The notes: generated by a model not told the origin, from the sequence alone. Shown: positions 49,101 through 50,775, counted from the first letter of the stretch. The stretch: DNA of 64,000 nt from Bactericera cockerelli (GCA_024516035.1 CM044962.1:2169027-2233026), one strand, 5' to 3'. Numbers and translations: made by a program.

Positions 49101-50775
49101 GGTCGGATAGAAAAATTCGAGTAGTTGTGATATCACGAAAGTGATTAACACAATAATTTCAATTTATTTATTTTATTTAGAGTGCATTACAAAACAGTGG
49201 TTTCCCACCTATGACATAATTAATACACTTATAATTGACTAAAGTAAAATAATATTAGTAAAAAATAACAGCATTTTTAAGAATAAAAGTCAGAATAAGC
49301 TAATAAATTTTAAATAAAGAAAATCATAATGCATAAAGAATATCTTTTAGATCTGATACAAAGCACCCCATTCTTTGTGAGTAGTCCATATTAAGATAAA
49401 CATTATACAAAATCATCAACCTGTTGAGGGGTATTAAATTAGAAGGTGAGGACCGAAAGGGCAAAGTGTGTCTAGAACTTAATCTTGGCACATTAAAATT
49501 GATCCTTTCCAAAAGGTAAAGACAATCTAAAATATTATTAATAAGTTTGAACATAAAAAGCATATCCTTGTATGTTCTACGCACACTAAGTTTAGTAAGT
49601 TTATAAGTAGTGAGAGAAATACCGTAAGGTGCAGACTCACCAAAAGACCAGTAAGTAATTTTCCTTAGACATTTTTTCTGAATTTGTTCCACAGCTTTTG
49701 TGTCTGTAACACCCAGACTACCCCATACTTCAGAACAATACTCAAGTCTTGATCGGACAAGAGTCCCAAAGAGCACTTTAAACGTCAAGGAGTTTTGGAA
49801 GTGCTTTGTTACCCAATTAACTAAGGATGAACATTTTTTACCATTATTGATTATTTTTTGTACATGATAATTAAAATGAAGTTTACTGTCAAAAAAAAAA
49901 TGCCCAAGTCCCTATGAACATGTTTCCTTGTAATAATATTGTTGTTGATTGTATAACTATGATACAGGGTGTTATGCTTTCTACTGAAGGTAACAGCAGT
50001 ACTCTTCTCAACATTACAGGACATTCCATTTAGGGTGCACCACATAATAATAGAATTTATATCATTTTGAAGAAGGAAAAAATCTTCAGGATCATTGATC
50101 ACTCGACTAATTTTCAAGTCATCTGCGAAAATTTCAAAATGACTAGTAATGACATTTTTAATGTCATCAAAGAAAATTTTGAACAACAATGGACCTAAAT
50201 TTGATCCTTGAGGGACCCCACAAGGAATAACATGTTCAGGAGACAAAATTTTTCCTATTTTTACTTTAAAAACTCTGTTTTCAAGGTAATTTTTTGAAAA
50301 AAGTTAAGTACAAGGGGGATAGACCAAAAATTTCCAGTTTTTTGATGAGTAACAAATGGTTAACAATATCAAAAGCTCGACTTAAATCGAAATATAGGCT
50401 GTCTACTTGCTTTCTATCCAACACAGCAGGGGCAGTATACTGTAGATAAGACAGGAGATTGGTTGAAGTTGCAGGGTTGAGTTTTTCATCTCTGTACATC
50501 ATATGACATTTACGTGGTCCCCCCCCCCCCCCCCCCCCCAAAAAAATGAAGAAGCAAACTGACGCGCTGTGTCCGCCTCTGTTGCAGGCGCCCTCATCCC
50601 GAAGAGCGCGGTGGACTCGCTGGTGGAGGCGCTGGCCACGGACGCGGAGTCCACCTCCGTGGAGCCGCCCGAGGAGGAGGAGGGGGAGAAGAAGAAGAAG
50701 ACCACGCCCCCCGGGAAGAAGAAGAAGAAGCCGGCCCAGGAGGAGGTGTCGGACGACACGGACGATTCCGACTAG
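2173..50775 (+). CDS. sno: strawberry notch (SBNO) family helicase-like nuclear coregulator, 24-exon gene model
   Basis: Exons: 2173-2193, 2648-2710, 4123-4486, 5006-5290, 7323-7612, 8547-8802, 10373-10582, 15945-16145, 16844-16951, 19326-19542, 21340-21500, 22337-22456, 23508-23743, 28082-28297, 29294-29509, 32981-33153, 35229-35393, 38561-38845, 40717-40941, 42271-42458, 43788-43916, 44964-45085, 45948-46141, 50588-50775. Every intron is GT-AG and all phases match, giving about 1,544 residues if one G is restored in each of exons 10 and 16. Walker-A-like GAGVGKG lies near residues 429-435, DECH near 544-547, SATG near 583-586, a motif V-like [15 protein letters not shown] near 1062 and motif VI-like [10 protein letters not shown] near 1099-1109. 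Order and wording match SBNO1/2 and Drosophila Sno, nuclear SF2-like proteins that act in Notch/EGFR-linked transcription. The core is strongly conserved; the N-terminus and the lysine-rich tail are not. The model is homology-based; exons 1-2 are the least certain. Confidence 0.93.
2648..2710 (+). CDS. sno: sno exon 2
   Basis: A short 63-nt exon that encodes a charged stretch around [17 protein letters not shown] and ends at donor GTAGGT. The acceptor is probably after 2647 (attaaag), with a branch-like ctaac 15 nt upstream and a weak pyrimidine tract. If translation starts at the internal ATG (2660), exon 1 would be 5' UTR. Phase 0 joins exon 3. Confidence 0.5.
3101..3263. mobile_element. 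163-bp TA-flanked MITE with pogo/Tigger-like ends
   Basis: CAGTCCAACCTAGATATCA at the left and tatccaggtttgactg at the right are inverted repeats flanked by TA. CAGT-AACCT-GATATAA termini resemble pogo-type elements. Confidence 0.6.
3268..3535 (+). mobile_element. old SINE family E copy
   Basis: Diverged: ccagggttcaatcctcag, ttggttacagttgtttatat, cttcttgcccatcaagggg, gctgtaaaacactcttc. Confidence 0.55.
4123..4486 (+). CDS. sno: sno exon 3, acidic N-terminal region
   Basis: Frame from acceptor ccattctaacag encodes [15 protein letters not shown], then an Asp/Glu/Ser-rich block, a [17 protein letters not shown] stretch typical of insect Sno N-termini, a Ser/Thr-rich linker and a Pro/Met-rich end. 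It ends in phase 1 at GTAAGT. Codons are AT-rich, unlike exons 5-24. No catalytic motif is present; the region is probably disordered. Confidence 0.8.
4811..4983. mobile_element. 173-bp MITE with pogo/Tigger-like ends
   Basis: CAGTAAAACCTGGGTATAAG at the left, tatttgggtttgactg at the right, TA on both sides. Lies in sno intron 3, ending 22 bp before exon 4. Confidence 0.65.
5006..5290 (+). CDS. sno: sno exon 4, Met/Gly-rich region
   Basis: Acceptor ttgttctcag; the phase-1 entry gives [13 protein letters not shown] followed by a low-complexity Met, Gly, Pro and Phe-rich segment, ending ...QGKMAG at donor GTAAAT. Base composition is intermediate between AT-rich exon 3 and GC-rich exon 5. Probably disordered and of unknown function. 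Confidence 0.8.
6560..6640 (+). mobile_element. SINE family E head
   Basis: cgcttaccatgcggaaagtc, cggggttcgatcccccgag, then a T run. Confidence 0.55.
6917..7110 (+). mobile_element. tRNA-derived SINE family D
   Basis: agtcaagtggttaaagcact, cattcaaatcccaccca, tgcatgaattttcc, actctgagggttaggtgg, agagtgttattatt. In sno intron 4. Confidence 0.75.
7323..7612 (+). CDS. sno: sno exon 5, Ala/Leu/Gly-rich region with Gln tract
   Basis: Acceptor follows a long pyrimidine run (ttattcctcgttgtcaag). It encodes [19 protein letters not shown], an Ala/Leu-rich helix-like stretch, a Gly-rich linker, seven glutamines from CAG/CAA codons, and an acidic end EEEDNDDE that leads into the conserved core. Strongly GC-rich. 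Donor GTAGGA, phase 0. Confidence 0.85.
7620..7962. repeat. ~52-bp array near the exon 5 donor
   Basis: Units of gataccgttctcgagatatt and ctcgatgaggcacgtg begin 8 nt after the donor at 7613 and recur four more times at 7778-7962 after an AT-rich gap. One unit (7942-7950, gatgaggtacgtg) resembles the real donor context gacgaggtagg. Confidence 0.8.
8547..8802 (+). CDS. sno: sno exon 6, start of conserved SBNO core
   Basis: Acceptor acccccag; encodes [13 protein letters not shown], then [13 protein letters not shown] and [12 protein letters not shown]. The last block corresponds to the Q-motif-like region before motif I in SBNO proteins. It ends RAGFLVG at GTGAGT in phase 1. Very close to vertebrate SBNO1 through the whole exon. 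Confidence 0.95.
8890..9150. mobile_element. possible Helitron-like non-autonomous repeat
   Basis: Starts near aatatataaatgtcaaagac, contains three gaccact repeats and ends in a GC-rich gcgggcgacagcctgctt segment, a layout seen in some insect Helitron-type repeats. A similar tctctatatataaaac start occurs at 61872. Weak evidence. Confidence 0.25.
9168..9856. repeat. pair of ~130-bp inverted repeats
   Basis: 9168-9298 and 9709-9856 are reverse complements (gatggcatggatattcag and its inverse), enclosing fragments of SINE tails. Possibly ends of a DNA element or an inverted duplication in sno intron 6. Confidence 0.7.
9880..10225 (+). mobile_element. tRNA-headed SINE sharing its core with the 5S SINE
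   Basis: Head with B box gagttcgatccccggac; central ccaggctgggtgaggtt and gaatggagggtaaaaccccc are the same as in the 5S-headed family; then a specific 3' part (ggcgttaggaagaccatcc) ending aataagacagag. In sno intron 6. Confidence 0.7.
10373..10582 (+). CDS. sno: sno exon 7, Walker A motif
   Basis: Acceptor ctgttccag; encodes [13 protein letters not shown], the SBNO family's Walker-A-like nucleotide-binding loop (predicted lysine near residue 434), followed by [16 protein letters not shown] and the KFKYAKISS block. Ends in phase 1 at GTAAGC. A tRNA-like B-box sequence begins only about 15 nt past the donor, so a SINE fragment has landed almost on the splice site. Confidence 0.95.
10583..11110. 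other. start of sno intron 7
   Basis: SINE-like B-box fragment (gggttcgaatcccgg) at 10598-10612, then AT-rich sequence with nothing recognisable. Confidence 0.5.
11201..12247 (+). mobile_element. mariner-family transposon, inactive, long inverted repeats
   Basis: Starts cgaggtccgacaataaag and ends with its reverse complement; the terminal inverted repeats are about 260-270 bp and are flanked by TA. The interior encodes a mariner N-terminal helix-turn-helix ([30 protein letters not shown]) and, after an interruption, [13 protein letters not shown] and a block near [15 protein letters not shown]. It has stops and frameshifts, lacks most of the DDD catalytic region, and carries an internal 85-bp copy of its own left end plus host flank. 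It sits in a retroelement-like tail (11110-11200 and 12248-12340). Confidence 0.88.
11696..11780 (+). repeat. internal duplicate of mariner left end and 39 bp of host flank
   Basis: Bases 11696-11780 match 11162-11246 essentially base for base. The copy holds 39 bp that lie outside the mariner (catatgtatatattttg...) and the first 46 bp of its inverted repeat. It interrupts the transposase frame between the HTH and the INRETV block. Confidence 0.9.
12346..14700 (+). repeat. 75-bp tandem array built on the exon 8 acceptor (about 31 copies)
   Basis: Each unit contains a pyrimidine-rich ttctgtttacttatctc, the acceptor cgtcgcctag and the first codons of exon 8 (gcaacgtgaagaaaggcgtc), or a variant with gcctctgagcac. 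The common 75-bp length is a multiple of three, so the exon frame stays open for hundreds of codons. The last unit copies more of the exon (through ATCTTCTCGACG) and then stops. Confidence 0.95.
14712..15768. mobile_element. 1,057-bp inverted-repeat DNA element inserted in the exon 8 acceptor array
   Basis: Ends are GAATCGGTACATGCAAAA and its reverse complement, with AATT duplicated on both sides (14708-14711 and 15769-15772). Flanking sequence joins back to the array consensus. The interior (14940-15120 and 15270-15450) is shared with 56290-56510 and 56925-57110. No protein-coding potential seen. Superfamily unclear. Confidence 0.75.
15769..15944 (+). repeat. last units of the exon 8 acceptor array
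   Basis: Two and a half further units, separated from the main array by the 1,057-bp element, lead directly into the authentic acceptor at 15944. Confidence 0.92.
15945..16145 (+). CDS. sno: sno exon 8, DECH motif
   Basis: Acceptor gtcgcctag; encodes [36 protein letters not shown] and [12 protein letters not shown] (Walker B/DEAH-like). Ends in phase 1 at GTAAGT. The acceptor and the first codons of this exon are the seed of a long 75-bp tandem array upstream. Only the copy at 15945 continues into the rest of the exon. Confidence 0.95.
16397..16552. mobile_element. pogo-like MITE, left end with internal short repeats, truncated by SINE
   Basis: cagtcaaacctggatataag followed by four tandem tataagagaaatc units; stops where a SINE fragment (gtagtcaccttggcct) begins at about 16553. 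Confidence 0.6.
16553..16620 (+). mobile_element. SINE family B head fragment
   Basis: gtagtcaccttggcctagcg, gcttgcactccaggtgacc; stops before the body. Confidence 0.5.
16844..16951 (+). CDS. sno: sno exon 9, SATG motif
   Basis: Acceptor gattttcccag; encodes [28 protein letters not shown] minus the split first Gly. SATG is the helicase motif III equivalent. Ends in phase 1 at GTAAGT. Clean exon with no array at either edge. Confidence 0.95.
16988..17870. mobile_element. 883-bp foldback element (almost entirely inverted repeat)
   Basis: Left end CAGGGTGAGCATAAAGTC is mirrored at the right end, and the two arms stay complementary for roughly 400 bp each around a short centre near 17370-17460. 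It carries no ORF. Termini of the CAGGGTG type recur at 640-653, 1270-1296, 33872 and 38436. Transcribed, it would form a very long hairpin inside sno intron 9. Confidence 0.85.
17925..18275 (-). mobile_element. C-terminal fragment of a non-LTR retrotransposon ORF
   Basis: The minus-strand frame reads [37 protein letters not shown] and [16 protein letters not shown] before its stop. The motif pair VETLGPW and AIQRGN...GT-P recurs at the C-terminus of many animal non-LTR retrotransposon ORFs. Only this tail is present, inside sno intron 9. Confidence 0.6.
18576..18645. repeat. (CG)n(TG)n dinucleotide tract
   Basis: Eight CG steps pass into about 25 GT steps, an alternating purine-pyrimidine run able to adopt Z-DNA, after a T run at 18541-18557. 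Confidence 0.95.
18705..18850 (-). mobile_element. SINE family A, diverged 3' part
   Basis: tactgcccgaataggacta, cccagcaataagtctaag, cttacgtggtcaaaatc on the reverse strand. Confidence 0.5.
18958..19105 (+). mobile_element. tRNA-derived SINE family C
   Basis: accgacctcagtagcttgat, ggttcaagtcccggttt, gtgacatcacgaaagtgatt. Confidence 0.75.
19326..19542 (+). CDS. sno: sno exon 10 (contains a one-base G-run frameshift)
   Basis: Acceptor tttggttgcag; begins [14 protein letters not shown] in one frame, then after the five-G run at 19389-19393 continues [18 protein letters not shown] in the +1-shifted frame. One extra G restores the family sequence and also makes the phase reach 0 at donor GTGAGT. 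Both halves are well conserved, so a sequencing or assembly deletion is more likely than a true null. The last 15 nt plus the donor are the seed of the array that follows. Confidence 0.9.
19528..20590 (+). repeat. tandem array built on the exon 10 donor
   Basis: The exon end gactcggtgaagctg plus donor gtgagttgagcggg recurs about 17 more times, mixed with 21-bp units (gtgactcggtgaactgaatca). Many copies keep a full GTGAGT donor. Confidence 0.95.
20770..20915 (+). mobile_element. tRNA-derived SINE family C
   Basis: accgacctcagtagcttgat, ggttcaagtcccggttt, gatatcacgaaagtgatt, then aatatgataact. Between the exon 10 array and exon 11. Confidence 0.8.
21340..21500 (+). CDS. sno: sno exon 11
   Basis: Acceptor tatctgttccag; encodes [39 protein letters not shown] and KVRHAVQIA, all typical of the SBNO region after helicase lobe 1. 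Phase 2 exit at GTAAGA. The last 25 nt plus the donor are repeated four to five times downstream. Confidence 0.95.
21475..21645 (+). repeat. tandem array built on the exon 11 donor
   Basis: gcggcacgccgtgcagatag plus ccaggtaagattgcgg occurs five times including the exon; the units are about 35 bp and each keeps GTAAGA. Confidence 0.93.
21690..21856 (-). mobile_element. tRNA-derived SINE family A
   Basis: B box as gggtttcgaacccgcg on the reverse strand, body ccaaatgggaggataac, tail atattattat/tactgcc. The A-box end is cut where the ATTCT microsatellite starts. Confidence 0.75.
21857..22336. repeat. ATTCT pentanucleotide microsatellite running into the exon 12 acceptor
   Basis: About 440 bp of (ATTCT)n with ATTCC and ACTCT variants, preceded by a short inverted (AGAAT)n. 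The final unit ttctattccag is the splice acceptor itself. It starts against the truncated SINE at 21690-21856. Confidence 0.95.
22337..22456 (+). CDS. sno: sno exon 12
   Basis: Acceptor ttctattccag, which is itself the end of a 440-bp ATTCT microsatellite. Encodes [25 protein letters not shown] and DFVSTAK. Helicase lobe 2 begins here in the family. Exit phase 2 at GTAAGT, restored by the G at the start of exon 13. Confidence 0.95.
22530..22725 (+). mobile_element. SINE family D, head diverged
   Basis: ggttcgaatcccacacaatg, gaccacgtaataataaaact, ctgagggttaggtggtag, cgctaaagagtgttatt. Confidence 0.65.
22938..23240 (-). mobile_element. tRNA-derived SINE family B with long target duplication
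   Basis: Reverse strand: gtcactgtggcagagtgac, B box gggttcgatccccagc, then cctcgtgagtaaaaatg and a tail. Flanks ggttagcttcCactaaag and ggttagcttcAactaaag give a target duplication of about 23 bp with one mismatch; the target was a family D SINE tail. Confidence 0.8.
23508..23743 (+). CDS. sno: sno exon 13, end of lobe-2 segment and Gly/Ser-rich linker
   Basis: Acceptor after an 11-12 C run. Encodes [25 protein letters not shown], then a poly-Gly and Ser/Lys-rich linker that resembles a nuclear-localisation segment (GKRKTS, GRKVKR). Donor GTAACA after 23743 fits phase 1 with exon 14. The donor region is repeated three times downstream. Confidence 0.85.
23737..24090 (+). repeat. ~110-bp array built on the exon 13 donor
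   Basis: Three units, each starting cgaggtaac (exon end plus donor) followed by cactctatgatctctc, tgtctgtctgtc and gtttgtagtagttagag. Only 3-4 exon nucleotides are included. Confidence 0.85.
24335..24630 (+). mobile_element. tRNA-derived SINE family E, full length
   Basis: gcgcgattagctcagtggtt, cgggttcgatccctcg, ttggttacaattgtttg, cttctcgcccatcagaggg, accacaagcgtctacagtag, then a run of As. Confidence 0.8.
24748..24788. mobile_element. pogo-like MITE terminal fragment
   Basis: agttgaacctggatataag, joined directly to a minus-strand family A SINE. Confidence 0.45.
24788..24993 (-). mobile_element. tRNA-derived SINE family A, near full length
   Basis: Reverse strand: gtagctcagtggtaaag, gggtttcgaaa, ccaaatgggaggataac, gcccgattaggactaatgag, ending in ATT repeats. 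Confidence 0.8.
25280..25428 (-). mobile_element. tRNA-derived SINE family C
   Basis: Reverse strand: accgaccttagtagcttg, ggttcaagtcccggttt, gatatcacgatagtgatt. Confidence 0.75.
25644..25851. mobile_element. 208-bp MITE with GGCCCCAATTATGAAACAGG ends
   Basis: Left end ggccccaattatgaaac and right end gtttcataattcggccc are inverted repeats. Fragments with the same end are at 26848-26895, 52022-52045, 55731-55765 and 58618-58660. Confidence 0.65.
26032..26250 (-). mobile_element. tRNA-derived SINE family D
   Basis: Reverse strand: gtcaagtggttaatacac, gattcgaattccaccc, gaccacataataacgag, ggtggttaccttctac. Confidence 0.75.
26436..26578 (+). mobile_element. dispersed repeat I
   Basis: ggttctgggggcccttgtt to cgatgacgccaccctatg; antisense copy at 24180-24305, partial plus copy at 43495-43565. 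Confidence 0.6.
26583..26850 (+). mobile_element. tRNA-derived SINE family B
   Basis: gccaccgtggccaagtgag, B box gggctcgatcgccgg, cctcgtgaggaaaaatg, cgaccagtggcggaatt, gcgctacccactaaaattg. Confidence 0.75.
26940..27093 (+). mobile_element. retroelement-like tail with ATTGCC hairpin and AATAAAG
   Basis: gattgccacaggcaataacc, cgcccttcaggtaggacat, T-rich body, then tcctcctaataaagc. Copies: 11110-11200 continuing 12248-12340 (split by mariner), 36975-37150, 38092-38255, 44500-44610, and antisense at 23275-23465, 33535-33690 and 36903-36975. Confidence 0.6.
27121..27370 (-). mobile_element. 5S rRNA-derived SINE
   Basis: Reverse complement of the 58166 element over its whole length, with a T run (minus-strand poly(A)) at 27108-27120. 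Confidence 0.8.
27466..27680 (+). mobile_element. tRNA-derived SINE family A, abutting the exon 14 acceptor array
   Basis: cccggtagctcagtggtaaa, B box gggttcgaaacccgg, tail aagacgatattattatt. The tail is contained in each unit of the following array. Confidence 0.8.
27655..28094 (+). repeat. ~70-bp array built on the exon 14 acceptor (six copies)
   Basis: Each unit: gacgatattattatt (SINE A tail), ccgtaatctaatctcc, acceptor cgcgtcccag and the first ~13 nt of exon 14 (ctcgccaggctgc). The last copy continues as the real exon. Confidence 0.93.
28082..28297 (+). CDS. sno: sno exon 14, acidic Ser-rich linker
   Basis: Acceptor cgcgtcccag; encodes [20 protein letters not shown], then acidic blocks and FNPFEDSD, matching the DDDDFNPF region of SBNO1. 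A second acceptor (ctcgccag, exon from 28090) would break the phase. Exit phase 1 at GTGAGT. The acceptor and first ~13 nt are present in six upstream tandem copies. Confidence 0.85.
28329..28602 (+). mobile_element. dispersed ~270-bp repeat H, copy 1
   Basis: tctggctgggggacgttaaa to ccagctgtagccaagctgg, ending in caacaa repeats. Copies at 32248-32525 (+) and 37205-37400 (-). No tRNA-like head seen; class unknown. Confidence 0.7.
29294..29509 (+). CDS. sno: sno exon 15
   Basis: Acceptor aaatttccag; encodes [17 protein letters not shown] (a basic, NLS-like block), a Ser/Pro-rich linker and [23 protein letters not shown], which aligns with the SBNO1 segment before LPPNTLD. Exit phase 1 at GTGAGT. 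The last 67 nt plus the donor are duplicated more than 20 times downstream; only this copy is joined to the rest of the exon. Confidence 0.92.
29443..31950 (+). repeat. 82-bp array built on the exon 15 donor (>20 long copies)
   Basis: Each long unit carries the last 67 nt of exon 15 (from cacaaggacgcgatag) and the donor gtgagtgttaggaag; runs of a 21-bp subunit (cattaggtgagtgttagg) are interspersed. About 2.4 kb in all. The final units diverge (gtgagtgtttagaag). Confidence 0.96.
32033..32164. mobile_element. pogo-like MITE, right part
   Basis: tctcttatatccaggctcgactg before TA at 32164 (read in pieces), with an inner inverted ccaggtttctcttata at 32041. It lies directly after the exon 15 donor array. 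Confidence 0.5.
32248..32525 (+). mobile_element. dispersed repeat H, copy 2
   Basis: Near-identical to 28329-28602 apart from a few bases; ends in caacagcaacaacaac. Confidence 0.7.
32750..32980 (+). repeat. array leading into the exon 16 acceptor
   Basis: agaaataaactaatattatt plus ATC/ATT repeats and a C run recur three to four times; two units end in cgccagg like the real acceptor. A poly(A) run of about 29 precedes it. Confidence 0.8.
32981..33153 (+). CDS. sno: sno exon 16 (contains a one-base G-run frameshift)
   Basis: Acceptor cccccgccag; encodes [20 protein letters not shown] and [14 protein letters not shown], then after five Gs at 33087-33091 the family sequence ([21 protein letters not shown]) continues only in another frame. 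One additional G restores both the protein and the phase-1 exit at GTGAGA. Same kind of lesion as in exon 10. Confidence 0.9.
33190..33335 (+). repeat. 24-bp array in intron 16
   Basis: tttatcttaattgtaaacat plus acag repeated six times, starting about 35 nt after the exon 16 donor. It contains no exon sequence; each unit ends in an acceptor-like acag. Confidence 0.9.
33428..33525 (-). mobile_element. 5S-type SINE fragment
   Basis: Central part only: cctcacccagactgagtgg, gccagcatcacgag, tggtcccccatccaa. Confidence 0.6.
33870..34052. mobile_element. CAGGGTG-ended repeat fragment
   Basis: tacagggtgatcgaaacc, then accacccagccacta matched by inverted tagtggctgggtggt at 34038-34052. Right end not resolved. 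Confidence 0.4.
34433..34472 (-). mobile_element. SINE family A fragment at the head of the exon 17 acceptor array
   Basis: atgtggtcaaaatcccaaat and gggaggataacttgtcatg. The last ten bases are part of every array unit that follows. Confidence 0.6.
34462..34897 (+). repeat. 109-bp array built on the exon 17 acceptor (four copies)
   Basis: Each unit begins cttgtcatgtcc (SINE-derived), passes through catgttctgtcccacag and then the first ~37 nt of exon 17 (agaagcacaggttcatg...). The exon pieces differ at several positions, including Arg/Lys codons. The true acceptor lies 330 bp further on. Confidence 0.95.
35229..35393 (+). CDS. sno: sno exon 17, helicase motif V region
   Basis: Acceptor tctgtcccacag; encodes [34 protein letters not shown] and [14 protein letters not shown]. 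This is the most conserved part of helicase lobe 2. Exit phase 1 at GTAAGT. Both edges are seeds of tandem arrays: the acceptor side at 34462-34897, the donor side at 35373-36897. Confidence 0.96.
35373..36897 (+). repeat. 34-bp array built on the exon 17 donor (about 44 copies)
   Basis: Unit: 21 exon nt (accgcgccatacaacagttt plus g) and 13 intron nt (gtaagtcctgggg). All copies keep GTAAGT. From about 36000 to 36560 variant units alternate in a 102-bp higher-order pattern. Confidence 0.97.
36972..37150 (+). mobile_element. ATTGCC-hairpin tail repeat
   Basis: agattgccacgggcaataac, tttaggtaggacattattg, gtcctcctaataaagc. Head-to-head with an antisense piece at 36903-36970. Confidence 0.6.
37205..37400 (-). 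mobile_element. dispersed repeat H, partial antisense copy
   Basis: Reverse complement of the 3' part: ctgtagctagcttggctac, tcgtcctgaaccacata, gaaactgcaagctagcc. Confidence 0.65.
37562..37760 (+). mobile_element. tRNA-derived SINE family A
   Basis: tcccggtagctcagtggtta, gggttcgaaacccag, ggcttactgctggaataatg, tail aaggcgatattattg. Confidence 0.8.
38092..38255 (+). mobile_element. ATTGCC-hairpin tail repeat
   Basis: gggttgggtggaagagattg, ccacaggcaataaccccgc, ttgtcctcttaaaaaagc. Confidence 0.6.
38296..38430 (+). mobile_element. SINE family D, 5' part
   Basis: ggtagtcaagtggttaacgc, ggttcgaatcccacccagtg, atttgagtttgtgacc; then joins a CAGGGTG-ended element end at 38432. Confidence 0.7.
38561..38845 (+). 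CDS. sno: sno exon 18, motif VI (GRTHRSNQ)
   Basis: Acceptor gtggaattccag; encodes [39 protein letters not shown], a block of [14 protein letters not shown] and [12 protein letters not shown]. Motif VI arginines would contact nucleotide in SF2 proteins. Exit phase 1 at GTGAGT. Confidence 0.96.
39345..39640 (-). mobile_element. tRNA-derived SINE family E
   Basis: Reverse complement of the 24335 copy: acgcttgtggtctgtgtt, ccctctgatgggcgagaag, caactgtaaccaag, gattcgaactcgcttg. Confidence 0.75.
39681..39935 (+). mobile_element. tRNA-derived SINE family B
   Basis: gtcaccgtggcagagtgagt, gggttcgatccccagcg, ccagtggcggaattatag, ending aataacacaaagaaacac directly before a family A SINE. Confidence 0.8.
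39938..40150 (+). mobile_element. tRNA-derived SINE family A
   Basis: tcccggtagctcagtggtaa, cgttcgaaacccagc, cttactgctggaataatg; its ATT tail passes into the TTTA tract before exon 19. Confidence 0.8.
40140..40705. repeat. TTTA/TTTTA-rich tract before exon 19
   Basis: About 560 bp of almost pure T/A with TATTTATTT units starting at the tail of a family A SINE and ending at the exon 19 polypyrimidine tract. Confidence 0.9.
40717..40941 (+). CDS. sno: sno exon 19
   Basis: Acceptor tcacttcccccag directly after a ~560-bp TTTA-rich tract. Encodes [36 protein letters not shown] and [16 protein letters not shown], ending GRFDLGIL. Conserved SBNO C-terminal region. Exit phase 1 at GTGAGG. Degraded partial copies of its 3' half follow in the intron. 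Confidence 0.96.
41184..41915 (+). repeat. partial exon 19 copies with donor (four degraded units)
   Basis: Copies of the exon 19 3' end (gttcaagtacttcacggac ... ggcattctag) with gtgaggata lie at about 41184-41271, 41371-41455, 41527-41616 and 41830-41920, separated by A-rich spacers with gtagataaaaaaacg. Confidence 0.92.
42085..42170 (-). mobile_element. SINE family E, 3' fragment
   Basis: gatgagtgtttcacagtc, agccatgaagcagcagctac, gacgcttgcggtctgtg. It joins directly to the copied exon 20 piece at 42170. Confidence 0.55.
42170..42258 (+). repeat. diverged copy of part of exon 20, upstream of it
   Basis: gtctctactcctttttgagg, aagcattcgacggacaggg and actgcacattgctcacg match exon 20 at 42305-42375 with about 15% mismatch and small indels. 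Confidence 0.85.
42271..42458 (+). CDS. sno: sno exon 20
   Basis: Acceptor ttaatttccag; encodes [40 protein letters not shown] and GYYLSHQ. Phase 0 exit at GTAAGG. A diverged copy of its first half lies just upstream (42170-42255), and its last 25 nt plus the donor head a 29-bp array downstream. Confidence 0.95.
42434..43200 (+). repeat. 29-bp array built on the exon 20 donor (about 25 copies)
   Basis: Unit: gtaaggaaggctactatctg plus tcccaccag; 25 of its 29 bases are the exon end or mimic it. Most copies keep GTAAGG, some GTGAGT. Confidence 0.96.
43424..43495 (+). mobile_element. SINE family C head fragment
   Basis: accgacctcagtagcttgat and gtagttcaagtcccg, then joined to another repeat at 43495 (ggtggaagtgctgagtc). 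A shorter head is at 43241-43263. Confidence 0.6.
43788..43916 (+). CDS. sno: sno exon 21
   Basis: Acceptor preceded by an uninterrupted run of about 18 Cs. Encodes [16 protein letters not shown], a Lys/Asn-rich insert, and [13 protein letters not shown], which matches the YRPNTGKQ block of SBNO1. Phase 0 in and out; donor GTCAGT. Confidence 0.93.
43957..44050 (+). mobile_element. SINE family A, 5' part
   Basis: ggtaaaggcggcactctg, gggtttgaaacccagc, gggacatgacaag, then unrelated AT-rich DNA. Confidence 0.65.
44051..44500. other. sno intron 21, no feature recognised
   Basis: AT-rich unique sequence with one C run at 44405-44421. Confidence 0.4.
44964..45085 (+). CDS. sno: sno exon 22
   Basis: Acceptor gtttttgtctcag; encodes [20 protein letters not shown] and [18 protein letters not shown]. 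Phase 2 exit at GTGAGT. A tRNA-derived SINE follows within 15 nt of the donor. Confidence 0.95.
45098..45380 (+). mobile_element. tRNA-derived SINE family B
   Basis: gtcaccgtggcagagtgagt, gggttcgatccgcggc, ccagtggtggaattatag, aacacaaagaaacacattt. Starts 13 nt after the exon 22 donor. Confidence 0.8.
45381..45947. other. sno intron 22, 3' half
   Basis: AT-rich; a 108-codon open frame at 45601-45927 has no recognisable domain and ends against the exon 23 acceptor, so it is taken as chance. Confidence 0.4.
45948..46141 (+). CDS. sno: sno exon 23
   Basis: Acceptor gactgcgcag; encodes [37 protein letters not shown] and [16 protein letters not shown], the highly conserved cysteine-containing C-terminal block of SBNO proteins. 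Phase 1 exit at GTGAGT, which is followed at once by a run of about 29 Ts. Confidence 0.96.
46678..46834 (+). mobile_element. SINE-like fragment split by the piggyBac-like element
   Basis: A tRNA-like head (ggtcactgcactagtc, B box gggttcaaatcctgg) and a body resembling SINE family B (cctcgtgaggacaaag) stop at 46834 and resume at about 47951-48000 (cgacctattgtcagcatg). Confidence 0.55.
46835..47950 (-). mobile_element. piggyBac-like element remnant, nested
   Basis: Ends CCTCCTGAGACCTGG and its exact reverse complement, flanked by ATAG on both sides (4 bp, the piggyBac length though not the usual TTAA). The minus strand at 47492-47265 encodes [19 protein letters not shown], then [10 protein letters not shown], the cysteine-rich C-terminal domain of piggyBac transposases. 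The catalytic part is gone. Four near-identical tgtactttt palindromes lie inside. Confidence 0.65.
48536..48828. repeat. second, uninterrupted unit of the duplication
   Basis: Holds aacgtggcttacaagtgc, ctgattctgtgtgtcgtgtg and gttatagacatacatcaag where unit 1 carries the transposon. Confidence 0.75.
48877..49020 (-). mobile_element. 5S-type SINE fragment
   Basis: tatcacgacgggggttcta, cattcgctgggatctc and cacccatccaagtcctagcc match the body and the 5S-like head end; broken at 49020 where a family C SINE begins. Confidence 0.6.
49025..49158. mobile_element. SINE family C with inverted head
   Basis: The head (ggacttgaacctccgacct, caagctactgaggtcgg) reads on the minus strand, but the adjoining tail (gagtagttgtgatatcac, gaaagtgattaacac) reads on the plus strand. 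Confidence 0.65.
49310..50460 (-). mobile_element. antisense non-LTR retrotransposon remnant in last sno intron
   Basis: Reading the minus strand from about 50450 down: [20 protein letters not shown], then [20 protein letters not shown] with FADDLKI (RT palm), and at 49788-49324 a typical jockey-type C-terminal segment ([31 protein letters not shown]) ending at a stop. Frame changes near 50260 and 49860 show that it is dead. It is 5'-truncated and lies opposite to the host gene. Confidence 0.85.
50588..50775 (+). CDS. sno: sno exon 24, lysine-rich tail and stop
   Basis: Acceptor cctctgttgcag; encodes [20 protein letters not shown], then acidic and lysine-rich low-complexity sequence ([20 protein letters not shown]) ending DDTDDSD and TAG. 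The start aligns with IIPANCVSPLV of SBNO1; the charged tail does not and is probably lineage-specific. The preceding 4.4-kb intron is the longest in the 3' half. Confidence 0.93.
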